Assembly: GCA_963697705.1 (NCBI GenBank)
Contig: CAVOPA010000008.1
Coordinates: forward strand, 124,001-188,000
Length of the DNA: 64,000 nucleotides
Direction of reading: 5' to 3'
Source of the DNA: CAVUCH01 sp963697705
GTDB taxonomy: Bacteria; Acidobacteriota; Vicinamibacteria; Vicinamibacterales; JAENWD01
Below the pieces are notes generated by a model, which saw only the letters and a list, made by a program, of their open reading frames with translations, was not told the DNA's origin and ran no database searches. Every line of letters begins with the position of its first letter. The stretch's first letter is position 1. Positions 35,285 through 43,830 of this stretch are shown piece by piece. The position numbers were made by a program, and so were the translations under genes.

Positions 35285-36208
35285 ATGTCAGACCATAACG
35301 TTCCCGTTACCGCGACCAGCTTCCGAACCGAACCAGGGCACCTGGCCGTGACCGTGGAAGGCTTGCGTGCGCCCGAGATGCCGTTCCTGTTCGAACGGAA
35401 GCCGGAGCGCATGGGCGGAGCGCTCGCAAGTTCCGTTGGCGTGCACGCGGCGCTCGGGCTCATCGCGCTGCTACTGACGTTGTACGGACCCAAACCCCAG
35501 ATCGCCACCCCGGTCACGCCTGATCGCCTCAACAAGGATATCGTCTGGCTGAGCGTCCCGGGTCCTGGCGGCGGCGGTGGCGGCGGCGGCAACCAGATGA
35601 AGGAGCCGCCTCGCAAGGCCGAACTGCCGGGCAAGGAGAAGATCACGGTCCCGGCGACGAAGCTGCCGGAGGTCGTGCCCACCCCGAAACCGCCGGATCC
35701 TCCAAAGCCGGAACAGCAGTTGACCATCCCGGCCAAGACGCTGGGCGATGCGCAGCAGATCGCGGTAGGCGCGATCGAGGGAACGAACCCCAGCGCCACC
35801 CTATCGCAGGGGACTGGTACGAACGGCGGTGCGGGCACGGGCGCCGGCGGCGGCATCGGGCCAGGGCAGGGCTCCGGGCTCGGCCCCGGGTACGGCGGCG
35901 GCACAGGGGGCGGGGCCTACCGTCCAGGAAACGGCGTGGAGCTGCCCCGCGTGCTGCGCGAGGTCAGGCCGAACTACACGGCCGACGCGATGCGCGCCAA
36001 GGTCCAGGGAACCGTCTGGGTTGAAGCGGTGGTGTTGCCGGACGGCACGGTCGGTCAGGCCACCGTCGTCCGGTCGCTCGACTCGACCTTCGGGCTCGAC
36101 GAGGAGGCGTTGAAGGCGGCCAAACAGTGGCGCTTCGCGCCCGGCACGCGCTTCGGCCAGGCGGTGGCCGTCCTCGTCACGATCGAACTGACCTTCACGC
36201 TGCGGTGA
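35285..36208 (+). CDS. TonB-like energy transducer
   Basis: Inner-membrane protein that probably spans the periplasm to energise outer-membrane transport. A membrane helix lies near residues 55-72 (VGVHAALGLIALLLTLYG). It is followed by an 8-Gly run, a Pro/Lys-rich stretch (KPPDPPKPEQ), a second Gly-rich segment, and a TonB C-terminal domain with VQGTVWVEAVVLPDG and EEALKAAKQWRFAP. The N-terminal region before the helix is longer than in classical TonB. I chose the ATG at 35285; a TAGAAT box stands at 35256-35261. exbB/exbD are not adjacent. Confidence 0.87.
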   Translation: MSDHNVPVTATSFRTEPGHLAVTVEGLRAPEMPFLFERKPERMGGALASSVGVHAALGLIALLLTLYGPKPQIATPVTPDRLNKDIVWLSVPGPGGGGGGGGNQMKEPPRKAELPGKEKITVPATKLPEVVPTPKPPDPPKPEQQLTIPAKTLGDAQQIAVGAIEGTNPSATLSQGTGTNGGAGTGAGGGIGPGQGSGLGPGYGGGTGGGAYRPGNGVELPRVLREVRPNYTADAMRAKVQGTVWVEAVVLPDGTVGQATVVRSLDSTFGLDEEALKAAKQWRFAPGTRFGQAVAVLVTIELTFTLR

Positions 36209-36248
36209 TCGCGGCTCCGGCCTCGCATGGCCGCGCGCTCTTGCCGTC

Positions 36249-36908
36249 TCACCGCGTCCGGATGACCACGGCCATGCTGGCGCGCCAGTACGTGAGCTTC
36301 GCGCCCCCCGTGAGCGTGCCGCCTCCTTCCGCACTGCCAATCCCCCGCAGATAGCGCAGATCCCAGCGCACGCCGGTCCGTCGCGAGAGCATCCCGATGA
36401 CTCCGCCCCCCACGTTGAAGGCCGACAGGTTGCGTGAGAAGGGTAGGTCGGTCTCCGACACGGCGCGCATCAGCCCCCAGCCGGCCGATGCGTACGGCCG
36501 CAGCGATTCCCTCGTGAGGTTCAACGGCGCGGCGACCACCACGTTTCCGAGCAGCGTGGTGACGCGGCTCGACTGAACGAACTTCGCGTCGCCCGAGAAG
36601 TAGCCCGGAGTGATTGCCAGGTCCCCCTCGAATCCGAGCAACCCGGACCCGAGCCACATCACGCTTCCACCCCACGTAATCTTCTTCGCGGCGTCCGCGG
36701 CATCGCTCGATCCGGCTACTTGCTCCGGGTCGAGCAGGGTGGTTTCGCCGCCGAATTTCAGCGCGATGTACGGACTGAAGTACAGGTCGGCGCGCGCCGA
36801 GGACGGAAAGGCCGCGCATGCCGCCAGGGTTGCCATCGCCACGACGATCACGCGTGCGTGTCGCCGGGGTCGGTGGCCGGTCGTGACGACCACGTCGCTG
36901 GGGTTCAC
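36249..36908 (-). CDS. Outer-membrane beta-barrel-like protein
   Basis: The 219-aa product has a long signal region ending near ARADLYFSPY. It then shows alternating hydrophobic strands rich in Gly and aromatic residues, as in small OmpA/OmpW-type barrels, with the strand-like end ASMAVVIRTR. No specific family is recognised. The GTG start overlaps the stop of the beta-lactamase-fold gene (GTGA), so both are made from one transcript, perhaps for one envelope function. Confidence 0.65.
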   Translation of the reverse strand: MNPSDVVVTTGHRPRRHARVIVVAMATLAACAAFPSSARADLYFSPYIALKFGGETTLLDPEQVAGSSDAADAAKKITWGGSVMWLGSGLLGFEGDLAITPGYFSGDAKFVQSSRVTTLLGNVVVAAPLNLTRESLRPYASAGWGLMRAVSETDLPFSRNLSAFNVGGGVIGMLSRRTGVRWDLRYLRGIGSAEGGGTLTGGAKLTYWRASMAVVIRTR

Positions 36909-37951
36909 CCGAAGAGGCTCAGGAACAGACGCGCGTAGGGCGAGAGCGTGACGTCGCCGTTCGGCAGCGAGAACGCCGCTGCGAGGCCATCACTGTTTGC
37001 CAGCAGAATCAGCGTCTTGTGACGCGCGGGCAGGTGGATGAACAAAGCGGAGCTCGCATCCGGCGCATAGCCGAAGTGCCACACGACCGGCTGCCCGTGG
37101 TATTGCTGGACGAACCAGCCGAGGCCGAACTTCGCGCGCGCGGGGCTCGCCGGCGTCCATGCGGCGGCAAGCGTGTCTTCGTCGAGCAGCAACAGCGCAT
37201 TCAGCGCGATCGTGAAGCTCGCGAGGTCCCGAGTCGTGGAGACGAGACCCGAGGCCGCATCCAGCGTCGACGCGGGATACTGCGACAGCGACGCCCGGCC
37301 CCGACGGTCGACACGATAGGGCTTCGCCGTCTGGAGCACCAGCGACCGGTATGTATCGAGCTCTTCTTCGTCGAAGTCGGATGGTTCGATTGTGACCACG
37401 TCCTGTCCGGGCACCGACCGCGTCATCGCGAGGGGCTGCAGCAACCGGCGTGCGATTGCCTCCTTCAGGCTGTCCTGGGTGCATCCCTCGATCACACTGG
37501 TCAAGGCCGCAAACCGCGCCGGATCGTAGTGGAAAGAGTTCGGGCCAGCCGTCGAGTGGCTCAAGAGGTCGTACACCGTGGCGAAGGTCGGGCCGTTGCC
37601 GGTCGGCAGTGCGGGAGGCACCGATACCGTCTGGTCGAACCGGACCTTGCCCTGTTCGATGCACTGGAGCACCAGCGTTGCGCTGAGCGTGCTCGTGAGG
37701 TCTGCGATGTAGAAAGGCGTATCCGGCGATGTCGGGATGTTCGCTTCCAGATCCTGGTAGCCCCAGGCCCTTTCCCACACGATCCGATCGTCCTGGACGA
37801 TCGCGCCCGCAAGTCCTGGAATGCCGGCCTGTTTACGCAGGGCGTCGAGATACCGTTCGAACCGCGTGGTGAGGAAGTCTGATTGTGCCGAGAGCCCGGC
37901 AGGAACCACCAGCGGGACAGCCAGGATCAACGCTACCAGTGCACGTCGCAT
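36905..37951 (-). CDS. Beta-lactamase-fold protein lacking the catalytic motifs
   Basis: Exported (signal peptide to about residue 23) 348-aa member of the serine beta-lactamase/class C-like family. Where active members have S-x-x-K after a conserved FYIA, this one has ADLTS, so both the nucleophile Ser and the Lys are missing. The second motif (normally YSN) reads YDP. The third region keeps H-F-G (VVWHFGYAP). It is therefore probably not a hydrolase and may be a binding or regulatory protein. It is coupled to the downstream barrel gene. Confidence 0.8.
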   Translation of the reverse strand: MRRALVALILAVPLVVPAGLSAQSDFLTTRFERYLDALRKQAGIPGLAGAIVQDDRIVWERAWGYQDLEANIPTSPDTPFYIADLTSTLSATLVLQCIEQGKVRFDQTVSVPPALPTGNGPTFATVYDLLSHSTAGPNSFHYDPARFAALTSVIEGCTQDSLKEAIARRLLQPLAMTRSVPGQDVVTIEPSDFDEEELDTYRSLVLQTAKPYRVDRRGRASLSQYPASTLDAASGLVSTTRDLASFTIALNALLLLDEDTLAAAWTPASPARAKFGLGWFVQQYHGQPVVWHFGYAPDASSALFIHLPARHKTLILLANSDGLAAAFSLPNGDVTLSPYARLFLSLFG

Positions 37952-38055
37952 GATGGTGAAGCCGCTCCGGAGGAGCAGGTCTGACTCAACATATCAGAAG
38001 CTGAGGATTTCTGCATCATTGCCAGGCCTCTTGCCCGATTGTCACCGACGGAGAC

Positions 38056-38090
38056 AAAAAAGGGCTGCGGCACCGAAGTGCCGACAGCCC
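38056..38090 (-). terminator. Rho-independent terminator of groESL
   Basis: Read on the minus strand, a GGGCTG/CGGCAC stem with one bulged base closes a four-base TTCG loop and is followed by six T residues. It lies about 40 bases after the groEL stop. Confidence 0.92.
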
Positions 38091-38130
38091 CTGAAAACCC
38101 CGCAACCGGGCGTCCGCCCGGCCGTGAGCT

Positions 38131-39756
38131 TTAGTACATCCCGCCCATGCCGCCGCCACCCGCCGGGGCGGCCGATTCCTTCTTTTCCTCGGGGATGTCG
38201 CAGATCAACGCTTCGGTCGTGAGCAGCAGCGACGCGATCGACGCGGCGTTCTGCAGTGCCGAGCGCACCACCTTGGCCGGGTCGATGACGCCCGCCTGCA
38301 CCAGGTTCTCGTACTTTTCCGACTGCGCGTTGAAGCCGGATTCGTCGTCGAGCTCCTTGACCTTCTGCACGATGATCGAGCCCTCGTGGCCCGCGTTCGT
38401 CGCGATCCACCGCATCGGCTCTTCGATCGCGCGCGCGATGATGTTGAGGCCGATCTTCTGGTCGCCTTCGAGCTTCACGGTGTCGAGCACCTTGCCGGCC
38501 CGGATGAGCGCCACGCCGCCGCCGGGGACAATGCCTTCCTCGACGGCCGCCTTGGTCGCGTGCATCGCGTCTTCGACCCGCGCCTTCTTCTCCTTCATCT
38601 CGGTCTCGGTGGCCGCACCGACCTTGATGACGGCGACGCCGCCCACGAGCTTGGCCAGCCGTTCCTGCAGCTTCTCACGGTCGTAGTCGGAGGTGGTGTC
38701 CTCGACCTGCGTCCGGATCTGCTTCACGCGGCCCTCGATAGCACCCGAGGCGCCGGCGCCCTCGACGATCGTCGTGTTGTCCTTGTCGATCGTAATCTTC
38801 TTGGCCTTGCCCAGATCCTCGAGCTTGATGTTTTCGAGCTTCAGGCCGAGGTCCTCGGTGATGGCCTTGCCGCCGGTCAGGATCGCGATGTCCTCCAGCA
38901 TGGCCTTGCGGCGATCGCCGAAGCCGGGTGCCTTGACGGCGGCCGCCTGGAGCGTCCCCCGCAGCTTGTTGACCACGAGCGTCGCCAGCGCCTCACCCTC
39001 GACGTCCTCGGCGATGATCAGCAGCGGACGGCCACCGCGGGCTACCTGCTCCAGCACCGGCAGCAGGTCCTTCATCGAGCTGATCTTCTTCTCGTGGATC
39101 AGGATGACGGGGTTCTCGAGCACCACCTCCATCCGTTCCGGGTCGGTCACGAAGTAGGGCGAGAGGTAACCGCGGTCGAACTGCATGCCTTCGACGACGT
39201 CGAGCGACGTTTCGAGCGTCTTGGCCTCTTCGACAGTGATGACGCCGTCCTTGCCGACTTTCTCCATCGCCTGCGCGATGATCGTGCCGATCGTCTCGTC
39301 GTTGTTCGCGGAGATCGTGCCGACCTGCGCGATCATGTTGCCCTTCACGGGCTTGCTCTGCTTCTTCAGCGACTCGACGATGGCCTCGACGGCCTTCTCG
39401 ATGCCGCGCTTCAGTTCCATCGGGTTCGCGCCGGCGACCACGTTCTTCGCGCCCTCGCGGTAGATCGCCTGCGCGAGCACCGTCGCCGTGGTCGTGCCGT
39501 CACCGGCGATGTCGGACGTCTTGCTCGCTACTTCGCGCACCATCTGCGCGCCCATGTTCTCGAGCGGATCCTTCAGCTCGATCTCCTTCGCCACCGTCAC
39601 GCCGTCCTTGGTGATCGTGGGCGAACCGAATTTCTTGTCGAGAACGACGTTGCGGCCCTTCGGCCCGAGCGTGACCTTGACGGCGTCGGCCAGCTGGTTG
39701 ACGCCGCGCAAGATCGCCTGACGCGACTGCTCACCGTAAATAATCTGCTTTGCCAT
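38131..39756 (-). CDS. groEL: Chaperonin GroEL (60 kDa)
   Basis: Large subunit of the ATP-driven folding chamber. The 541-aa chain begins AKQIIYGEQSRQAILRGVNQLADAVKVTLGPKGRNVVL, typical of the family. It has GDGTTTATVLAQ near residue 86 for ATP binding, and ends in a Gly/Met-rich tail GGGGMGGMY. It follows groES by 104 bp in the same operon and ends at the terminator at 38056-38090. It is the only groEL in the window. Confidence 0.98.
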   Translation of the reverse strand: MAKQIIYGEQSRQAILRGVNQLADAVKVTLGPKGRNVVLDKKFGSPTITKDGVTVAKEIELKDPLENMGAQMVREVASKTSDIAGDGTTTATVLAQAIYREGAKNVVAGANPMELKRGIEKAVEAIVESLKKQSKPVKGNMIAQVGTISANNDETIGTIIAQAMEKVGKDGVITVEEAKTLETSLDVVEGMQFDRGYLSPYFVTDPERMEVVLENPVILIHEKKISSMKDLLPVLEQVARGGRPLLIIAEDVEGEALATLVVNKLRGTLQAAAVKAPGFGDRRKAMLEDIAILTGGKAITEDLGLKLENIKLEDLGKAKKITIDKDNTTIVEGAGASGAIEGRVKQIRTQVEDTTSDYDREKLQERLAKLVGGVAVIKVGAATETEMKEKKARVEDAMHATKAAVEEGIVPGGGVALIRAGKVLDTVKLEGDQKIGLNIIARAIEEPMRWIATNAGHEGSIIVQKVKELDDESGFNAQSEKYENLVQAGVIDPAKVVRSALQNAASIASLLLTTEALICDIPEEKKESAAPAGGGGMGGMY

Positions 39757-39860
39757 GTGGAACTCCGTGTTTCAATCCCGCGGCGCACCGCGCGCGGGTT
39801 ACTGAACGTTGTCTTCTGGTCGCGGACCGGAACCGGTCCCTTGGCTGGCGCGCGAGCCGA

Positions 39861-40157
39861 CTACGAGGCCGACTCGAGAACTGCCAGCACCTCGTCTTCG
39901 CGCATGATCAGGTGCTCGTCGCCGTCGATCTTGATCTCCTGGCCCGAGTACTTGCCGAAGAGGATCGTGTCGCCTTCCTTGACGTCGAGCGGGGTGCGCT
40001 TGCCGTCGTCCTTGACCTTGCCGGTGCCGGCGGCGATCACTTTGCCCTGCTGGGGCTTTTCCTTGGCGGTGTCGGGGATGATGATCCCGCCGACCTTCTG
40101 TTCGCCTTCCTCAATGCGCTTGACGATGATGCGGTCGTGGAGCGGTCGTACTTTCAT
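39861..40157 (-). CDS. groES: Co-chaperonin GroES (10 kDa)
   Basis: Lid of the GroEL chamber. The 98-aa protein begins MKVRPLHDRIIVKRIEEGE, with the mobile loop KVGGIIIPDTAKEKPQQG, and ends VLAVLES. The ATG at 40157 fits the family start; the frame continues 17 codons upstream without support. Upstream lie a CIRCE operator (40249-40275) and a strong promoter (40275-40304), so the operon is predicted to be repressed by HrcA and induced by heat. Confidence 0.98.
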   Translation of the reverse strand: MKVRPLHDRIIVKRIEEGEQKVGGIIIPDTAKEKPQQGKVIAAGTGKVKDDGKRTPLDVKEGDTILFGKYSGQEIKIDGDEHLIMREDEVLAVLESAS

Positions 40158-40248
40158 GGTCTGACTCCGTCGTCGGTTGGGTTGGTCACGAGAAAGTGAC
40201 TGAAACAATGAGAATCGCTGTGAGACTCGTCCGAGTGCCGCCTGCGGG

Positions 40249-40275
40249 TTAGCACTCGGTCAACGCGACTGCTAA
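40249..40275 (-). promoter_or_regulatory. CIRCE operator (HrcA-binding site)
   Basis: TTAGCACTC, nine bases, GACTGCTAA: the CIRCE consensus (TTAGCACTC-N9-GAGTGCTAA) with one mismatch. It lies between the groES promoter and the gene. A second inverted repeat, CCGAGTGC (40231-40238) with GCACTCGG (40252-40259), overlaps its left half and could compete as a hairpin. Confidence 0.95.
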
Positions 40276-40304
40276 TTCTAGTGAGGCGCGCAATCCTGTG
40301 TCAA
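40275..40304 (-). promoter_or_regulatory. Sigma70-type promoter of groESL
   Basis: On the minus strand TTGACA (40299-40304), an 18-base spacer and TAGAAT (40275-40280). The -10 box abuts the CIRCE operator, so HrcA binding would cover the start of transcription. Confidence 0.85.
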
Positions 40305-40306
40305 TA

Positions 40307-40434
40307 CCGTTAACCGTTGACCGTTAACCGTTGACCGTCAACTTGACGGTTCGGCTCAGCTCAGGCTGGGGTGTTCAGCGGCGTGGCGGGACGAGTGAAC
40401 GAACGGCCAAGGGTTGACGGTCAACGATTAACGG
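40307..40434. repeat. CCGTTAACCGTTGA direct repeat with a distant inverted copy
   Basis: CCGTTAACCGTTGA occurs twice in tandem (40307-40320, 40321-40334). The 22-base segment 40321-40342 recurs in inverted orientation at 40413-40434 with one mismatch. The inverted copy covers the stop codon and last residues of the Fis-type gene, and the direct copies touch the groES promoter. Confidence 0.85.
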
Positions 40435-40648
40435 TTGTGACGCGGTACTCGGCCATTTTGCGGGCGAGGGTGTTTCGGTGAATGCCTAGTTGTTCGGCAG
40501 CGTGTCCGAGATGCCCGTCGGCGCCGTCGAGGGCGCGTTCGATGAAGCGCGACTCGAGGGCCTGCCGGCCCTCGTCGAGGGTGATCCCGCCCTTGAGCAT
40601 TTCCGCTACGAGCCGATCGAGCAGGTCGCAGAGGGCGTGGCCGCTCAC
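40421..40648 (-). CDS. Stand-alone Fis-type helix-turn-helix protein
   Basis: The 75-aa product has an N-terminal helix (CDLLDRLVAEMLKGG) and a Fis/NtrC-type C-terminal HTH (GHLGHAAEQLGIHRNTLARKMAEY). It resembles the DNA-binding end of a sigma54 activator without the AAA+ domain, or a small Fis-like nucleoid protein. The GTG at 40648 overlaps the stop of purC (GTGA), so it is probably co-translated. Its last codons (TTVNR, stop) are formed by the repeat at 40413-40434. Confidence 0.75.
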   Translation of the reverse strand: MSGHALCDLLDRLVAEMLKGGITLDEGRQALESRFIERALDGADGHLGHAAEQLGIHRNTLARKMAEYRVTTVNR

Positions 40649-41553
40649 TGGAGGTCCCGGCCCGTCAGCAGGTGGAAGGCCTCGAGGTACTTCTCGCGCG
40701 TGCGCTGCACTACGTCGTCGGGCAGCGCTGGCACGGGCGGCTGCTTGTTCCAATGGATCGCCTCGAGGTAGTCGCGTACAAACTGCTTGTCGTAGCTCGG
40801 CTGTGGCCCGCCCGGACGGTACGCATCCTTCGGCCAGAAGCGTGAGGAGTCGGGCGTGAGCGCCTCGTCGATCAGTATCAGGTCGCTCTCACCCGGCTCG
40901 CCCGTCCATCCGAACTCGAATTTGGTGTCCGCGAGGATGATGCCGCGCGATTCGGCGTGCGCCGCCGCGCGCGCGTAGAGCGCGAGCGTCACGCGCTCCA
41001 GAAACGCCAAAGCATCCGTCCCGATGAGCGCCGCCGCGTTCGCGGCCGAGATGTTCTCGTCGTGACCGGATTCCGCCTTCGTCGCCGGCGTGAAGATGGG
41101 AGCCGCCAGGCGATCCGCCTCGCGAAGCCCCAACGGCAGGGCGATCCCGCAAATGGATCCCGTACGGGTGTATTCCTTCCACGCCGATCCCGCCAGGTAA
41201 CCCCGCGCAACGCATTCAATCGGCACCGGCGTCGTGCGGCGGACCAGCATGCTGCGTCCGCGCAACCGCTCGGCGTGCGCCTGCGCCGCCGCCGGGTACA
41301 GCGACGGATCGAGCGCAATCACGTGGTTCGGGACGACGTCCCTCAAGTGCTCGAACCAGAATGCCGATAGCTGCGTGAGGATGCGTCCCTTGTCTGGAAT
41401 GCCCGACCCGAGTACGTAATCGAACGCGGAGATGCGGTCGGTCGCGACGATCACCAGCCCGCCGTCGACCACGTACACGTCGCGCACTTTGCCGGTGCGA
41501 AAGCGCTCGAGGCCCGGGATGTCGGAGTGCAGAACGGGGGCGGCAGCGGACAC
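40645..41553 (-). CDS. purC: SAICAR synthase
   Basis: Phosphoribosylaminoimidazole-succinocarboxamide synthase: joins CAIR and aspartate with ATP in purine synthesis. The N-terminus GLERFRTGKVRDVYVV binds ATP, and RISAFDYVLGSGIPDKG, PIECVARGYLAGSAWKEY and LADTKFEFG follow in family order. Length (302 aa) is that of the yeast/E. coli-long type. The GTG start has GGAGG nine bases upstream. A Fis-type gene is coupled at its end. Confidence 0.96.
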   Translation of the reverse strand: MSAAAPVLHSDIPGLERFRTGKVRDVYVVDGGLVIVATDRISAFDYVLGSGIPDKGRILTQLSAFWFEHLRDVVPNHVIALDPSLYPAAAQAHAERLRGRSMLVRRTTPVPIECVARGYLAGSAWKEYTRTGSICGIALPLGLREADRLAAPIFTPATKAESGHDENISAANAAALIGTDALAFLERVTLALYARAAAHAESRGIILADTKFEFGWTGEPGESDLILIDEALTPDSSRFWPKDAYRPGGPQPSYDKQFVRDYLEAIHWNKQPPVPALPDDVVQRTREKYLEAFHLLTGRDLQ

Positions 41554-41577
41554 GTCGGAACCTCCAGCGGAGCGCGC

Positions 41578-41607
41578 ATCTTAGCAGATGCACACCCTGC
41601 CCGTCAG
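41578..41607 (-). promoter_or_regulatory. Possible promoter of purC
   Basis: On the minus strand CTGACG (41602-41607), an 18-base spacer and TAAGAT (41578-41583), about 25 bases before the purC start. The -10 is good and the -35 matches four of six bases. Confidence 0.45.
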
Positions 41608-41718
41608 AACGCTTCCTGTGGCCCGCAAAGGCGCATATAGTAGGCCGACACCCATGAGCACAGGCGCTCAGTCGGCGTACCCCCCGGTTCGCTCCTGGAC
41701 GGTATCTGCTACCTTTTG

Positions 41719-42747
41719 ATGCGTGCACATTTGCGGACTGCGGTCGTTGCGCTGCTGGCATTGCTCCTGCTGGCGCTGTTCCTGCGCAACGCCAACCTGC
41801 ACGACGTCTGGGCGGAGGTGATGCGGGCGCGGCTGGAGCTCGTGCTGCTCGCAGTCGGAACAACGGCCCTGACCTACCTGTTGCGGGCCGTGCGGTGGCA
41901 GTACCTGCTCTCGCCGATCGGCCACGTCAGTCTCGGCAACGCACTCCGGATGACGCTGATCGGGTTTGCCGCGAGCGCGGTGTTGCCGGCCCGGGCCGGC
42001 GAGGTGCTGCGGCCCTGGCTGCTGGCGCGCAAGGAAGGCCTGAGCGCCACGGCGGCCTTCGCGACCATCATCCTCGAGCGCGTGCTCGACACGGTGATGG
42101 TACTGCTGCTGTTCGGTCTCTTCCTGTTGCTGGCCGACTCCGACTTCGCCCGCGGCGACCCGGTTGCCTTCAGCCGTCTCAAAATCGGTGGCGCGGTCGC
42201 CGCGATCGTGTCGGTCGTCGCCCTGGCCGTCATGTTCTTCCTCGCTGGACACCCGCGGACGCTCGACTCACTGCAGGCTGCGCTCGAGCGCATGCTGCCG
42301 GCGCGACTGGCGGCGTCCGGGACGCGGCTCCTGCGCACGTTCGCCAACGGGCTGGCGATTGTGCGGCAGCCGGACCGGCTCGCGGTGGCGTTGCTGCTGT
42401 CGGTCCCGCTCTGGCTGTCGATTGCGACTGGCATCTGGCTCGTGTCGCGCGCCTTCCACATCGACCTGCCGTTCATGGGTTCGTTTCTCGTGATGGCCCT
42501 GCTCGTGGTTGGTGTTGCGGTACCGACGCCGGCCGGGGTCGGCGGCTTCCACTACTTCTACCGGTTGGCGGCAACCGCGTTCTATGCCGCCCCCAACGAT
42601 CGGGCAGTAGGTGCGGCGATCGTGCTACATGCGGTATCCTTCGTGCCGGTGGCGGTTGTCGGGCTGGGGCTTCTGGCACGGGAGGGCATCAGCCTGGCCG
42701 GGGTCGGCGACGTGCTGCGGACCGACGGCGCCGAGGAAACCGCGTGA
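41719..42747 (+). CDS. Lysylphosphatidylglycerol synthase-like flippase (UPF0104/TIGR00374 type)
   Basis: Integral membrane protein of 342 aa with about eight hydrophobic segments, no soluble domain. Family features are YLLRAVRWQYLL near residue 52, FAASAVLPARAGEVLRPWLLARK near 85 and VGVAVPTPAGVGGFHYFYRL near 258. Relatives include the transmembrane part of MprF and polyprenyl-lipid handling proteins; the substrate is unknown. A TTG just before the ATG extends the frame by one codon. Its end overlaps nrdR (GTGA). Confidence 0.87.
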   Translation: MRAHLRTAVVALLALLLLALFLRNANLHDVWAEVMRARLELVLLAVGTTALTYLLRAVRWQYLLSPIGHVSLGNALRMTLIGFAASAVLPARAGEVLRPWLLARKEGLSATAAFATIILERVLDTVMVLLLFGLFLLLADSDFARGDPVAFSRLKIGGAVAAIVSVVALAVMFFLAGHPRTLDSLQAALERMLPARLAASGTRLLRTFANGLAIVRQPDRLAVALLLSVPLWLSIATGIWLVSRAFHIDLPFMGSFLVMALLVVGVAVPTPAGVGGFHYFYRLAATAFYAAPNDRAVGAAIVLHAVSFVPVAVVGLGLLAREGISLAGVGDVLRTDGAEETA

Positions 42748-43202
42748 AGTGTCCGTACTGCGCACACCTCGGCGACAAGGTGGTCGATTCGCGGGAAAGC
42801 AAGGAAGGCGAGGTCATTCGCCGGCGGCGTGAGTGCCTGGATTGCGGGCGTCGTTTCACCAGCTACGAGCGGATCGAAGAGATCCCGTACATGGTGATCA
42901 AGAAGGACGGCACCCGCGAGCGGTTCGAACGGCAGAAGCTCATCGCCGGGCTGCTGAAGGCGTGCGAGAAGCGGCCGGTCAGCGTGGCCGCCATCGATGC
43001 CGTGGCCGACCGGGTCGAGTCGATGCTGCAGGAGAGGCCCGAGAAGGAAATCCCGACCGCCGACATCGGCGCGTTCGTGATGCAGGAACTGAAGCACCTC
43101 GACAAGGTGGCCTACGTCCGGTTCGCGTCGGTATACCGCCATTTTCGAGATATCGGCGAATTCATGAACGAGCTGAAGGATTTGTTGAACGCGAGGGAAT
43201 AA
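42744..43202 (+). CDS. nrdR: Transcriptional repressor NrdR
   Basis: Represses ribonucleotide reductase genes in response to ATP/dATP. An N-terminal zinc ribbon (CPYC and CLDC, residues 3-34) begins right at the GTG start. An ATP-cone follows from about residue 47 (MVIKKDGTRERFERQKLIAGLLKAC). Length (152 aa) is exact for the family. No NrdR box was looked for genome-wide, and nrd genes are not in the window. The start overlaps the flippase stop. Confidence 0.97.
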   Translation: MKCPYCAHLGDKVVDSRESKEGEVIRRRRECLDCGRRFTSYERIEEIPYMVIKKDGTRERFERQKLIAGLLKACEKRPVSVAAIDAVADRVESMLQERPEKEIPTADIGAFVMQELKHLDKVAYVRFASVYRHFRDIGEFMNELKDLLNARE

Positions 43203-43754
43203 ATGCGTCGCATACCCTTGCTCGTGCTCCTGGCCGCCTGGTCGCTCGCTGCCGTGCCGCAGCAGGCGCCGCCCCCGGGCTCGGAATCGATCCGCGTGAT
43301 GCCGCTGCCGCGCGACGGACAGGTCTACCTGTCGTTCGAGCTGGCCGGCGGCGTCACCGACGAATTGCGCGCAACCATCCGCAGCGGGCTTCAGACGTCC
43401 TTCGCTTACGACTTCGAGCTGCGCCGAGGTGTGCCGCTGTGGGTCGATCGCACGATCGCGGTCGCGACCGTGGTTGCCACGGTGCAGTACGACAATCTGA
43501 CGCGCCGGCACCAGCTCTCCCGGTCGATCGATGGCCGGGTCGAATCGGCACTGGTGACGGAAGATCCGGCAGAAGTCGAACGCTGGCTCACGAAATTCGA
43601 TCGCGTCCCGCTGTTCCGCACCACCGAACTCGAGCCGAATGCCGAGTACTACGTCCGCGTGCGCGCCCGGGCGCGCCCACGCAGCACGTGGTCGCTGCTG
43701 CCATGGGATCGCACCGGGGCCTGGGGCCACGCGCGGTTCACGTTCCTTCCCTGA
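43203..43754 (+). CDS. DUF4390-type exported protein
   Basis: The 183-aa product has a short signal peptide (LLVLLAAWSLAAV) and a beta-rich domain with LSFELAGGVTDELRATIRSGL near residue 40, which matches the DUF4390 family. Function is unknown, but members typically sit directly before a NtrY-like histidine kinase, as here, so it may sense or modulate the periplasmic signal. GAGGGAATAAATG supplies the ribosome site; the gene begins at the base after the nrdR stop. Confidence 0.75.
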   Translation: MRRIPLLVLLAAWSLAAVPQQAPPPGSESIRVMPLPRDGQVYLSFELAGGVTDELRATIRSGLQTSFAYDFELRRGVPLWVDRTIAVATVVATVQYDNLTRRHQLSRSIDGRVESALVTEDPAEVERWLTKFDRVPLFRTTELEPNAEYYVRVRARARPRSTWSLLPWDRTGAWGHARFTFLP

Positions 43755-43830
43755 CGCCCTGCGTTCGGCGACGGCGCTCGGCGCGGCCAGCCGGCCGCCC
43801 GCCCTCGGCCCAACGCGCGCGTAATGCTCC

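Noticed and set aside
38386..40164. A 592-aa plus-strand frame over groEL-groES
   Set aside because: Antisense shadow of the chaperonin genes; no family resemblance.
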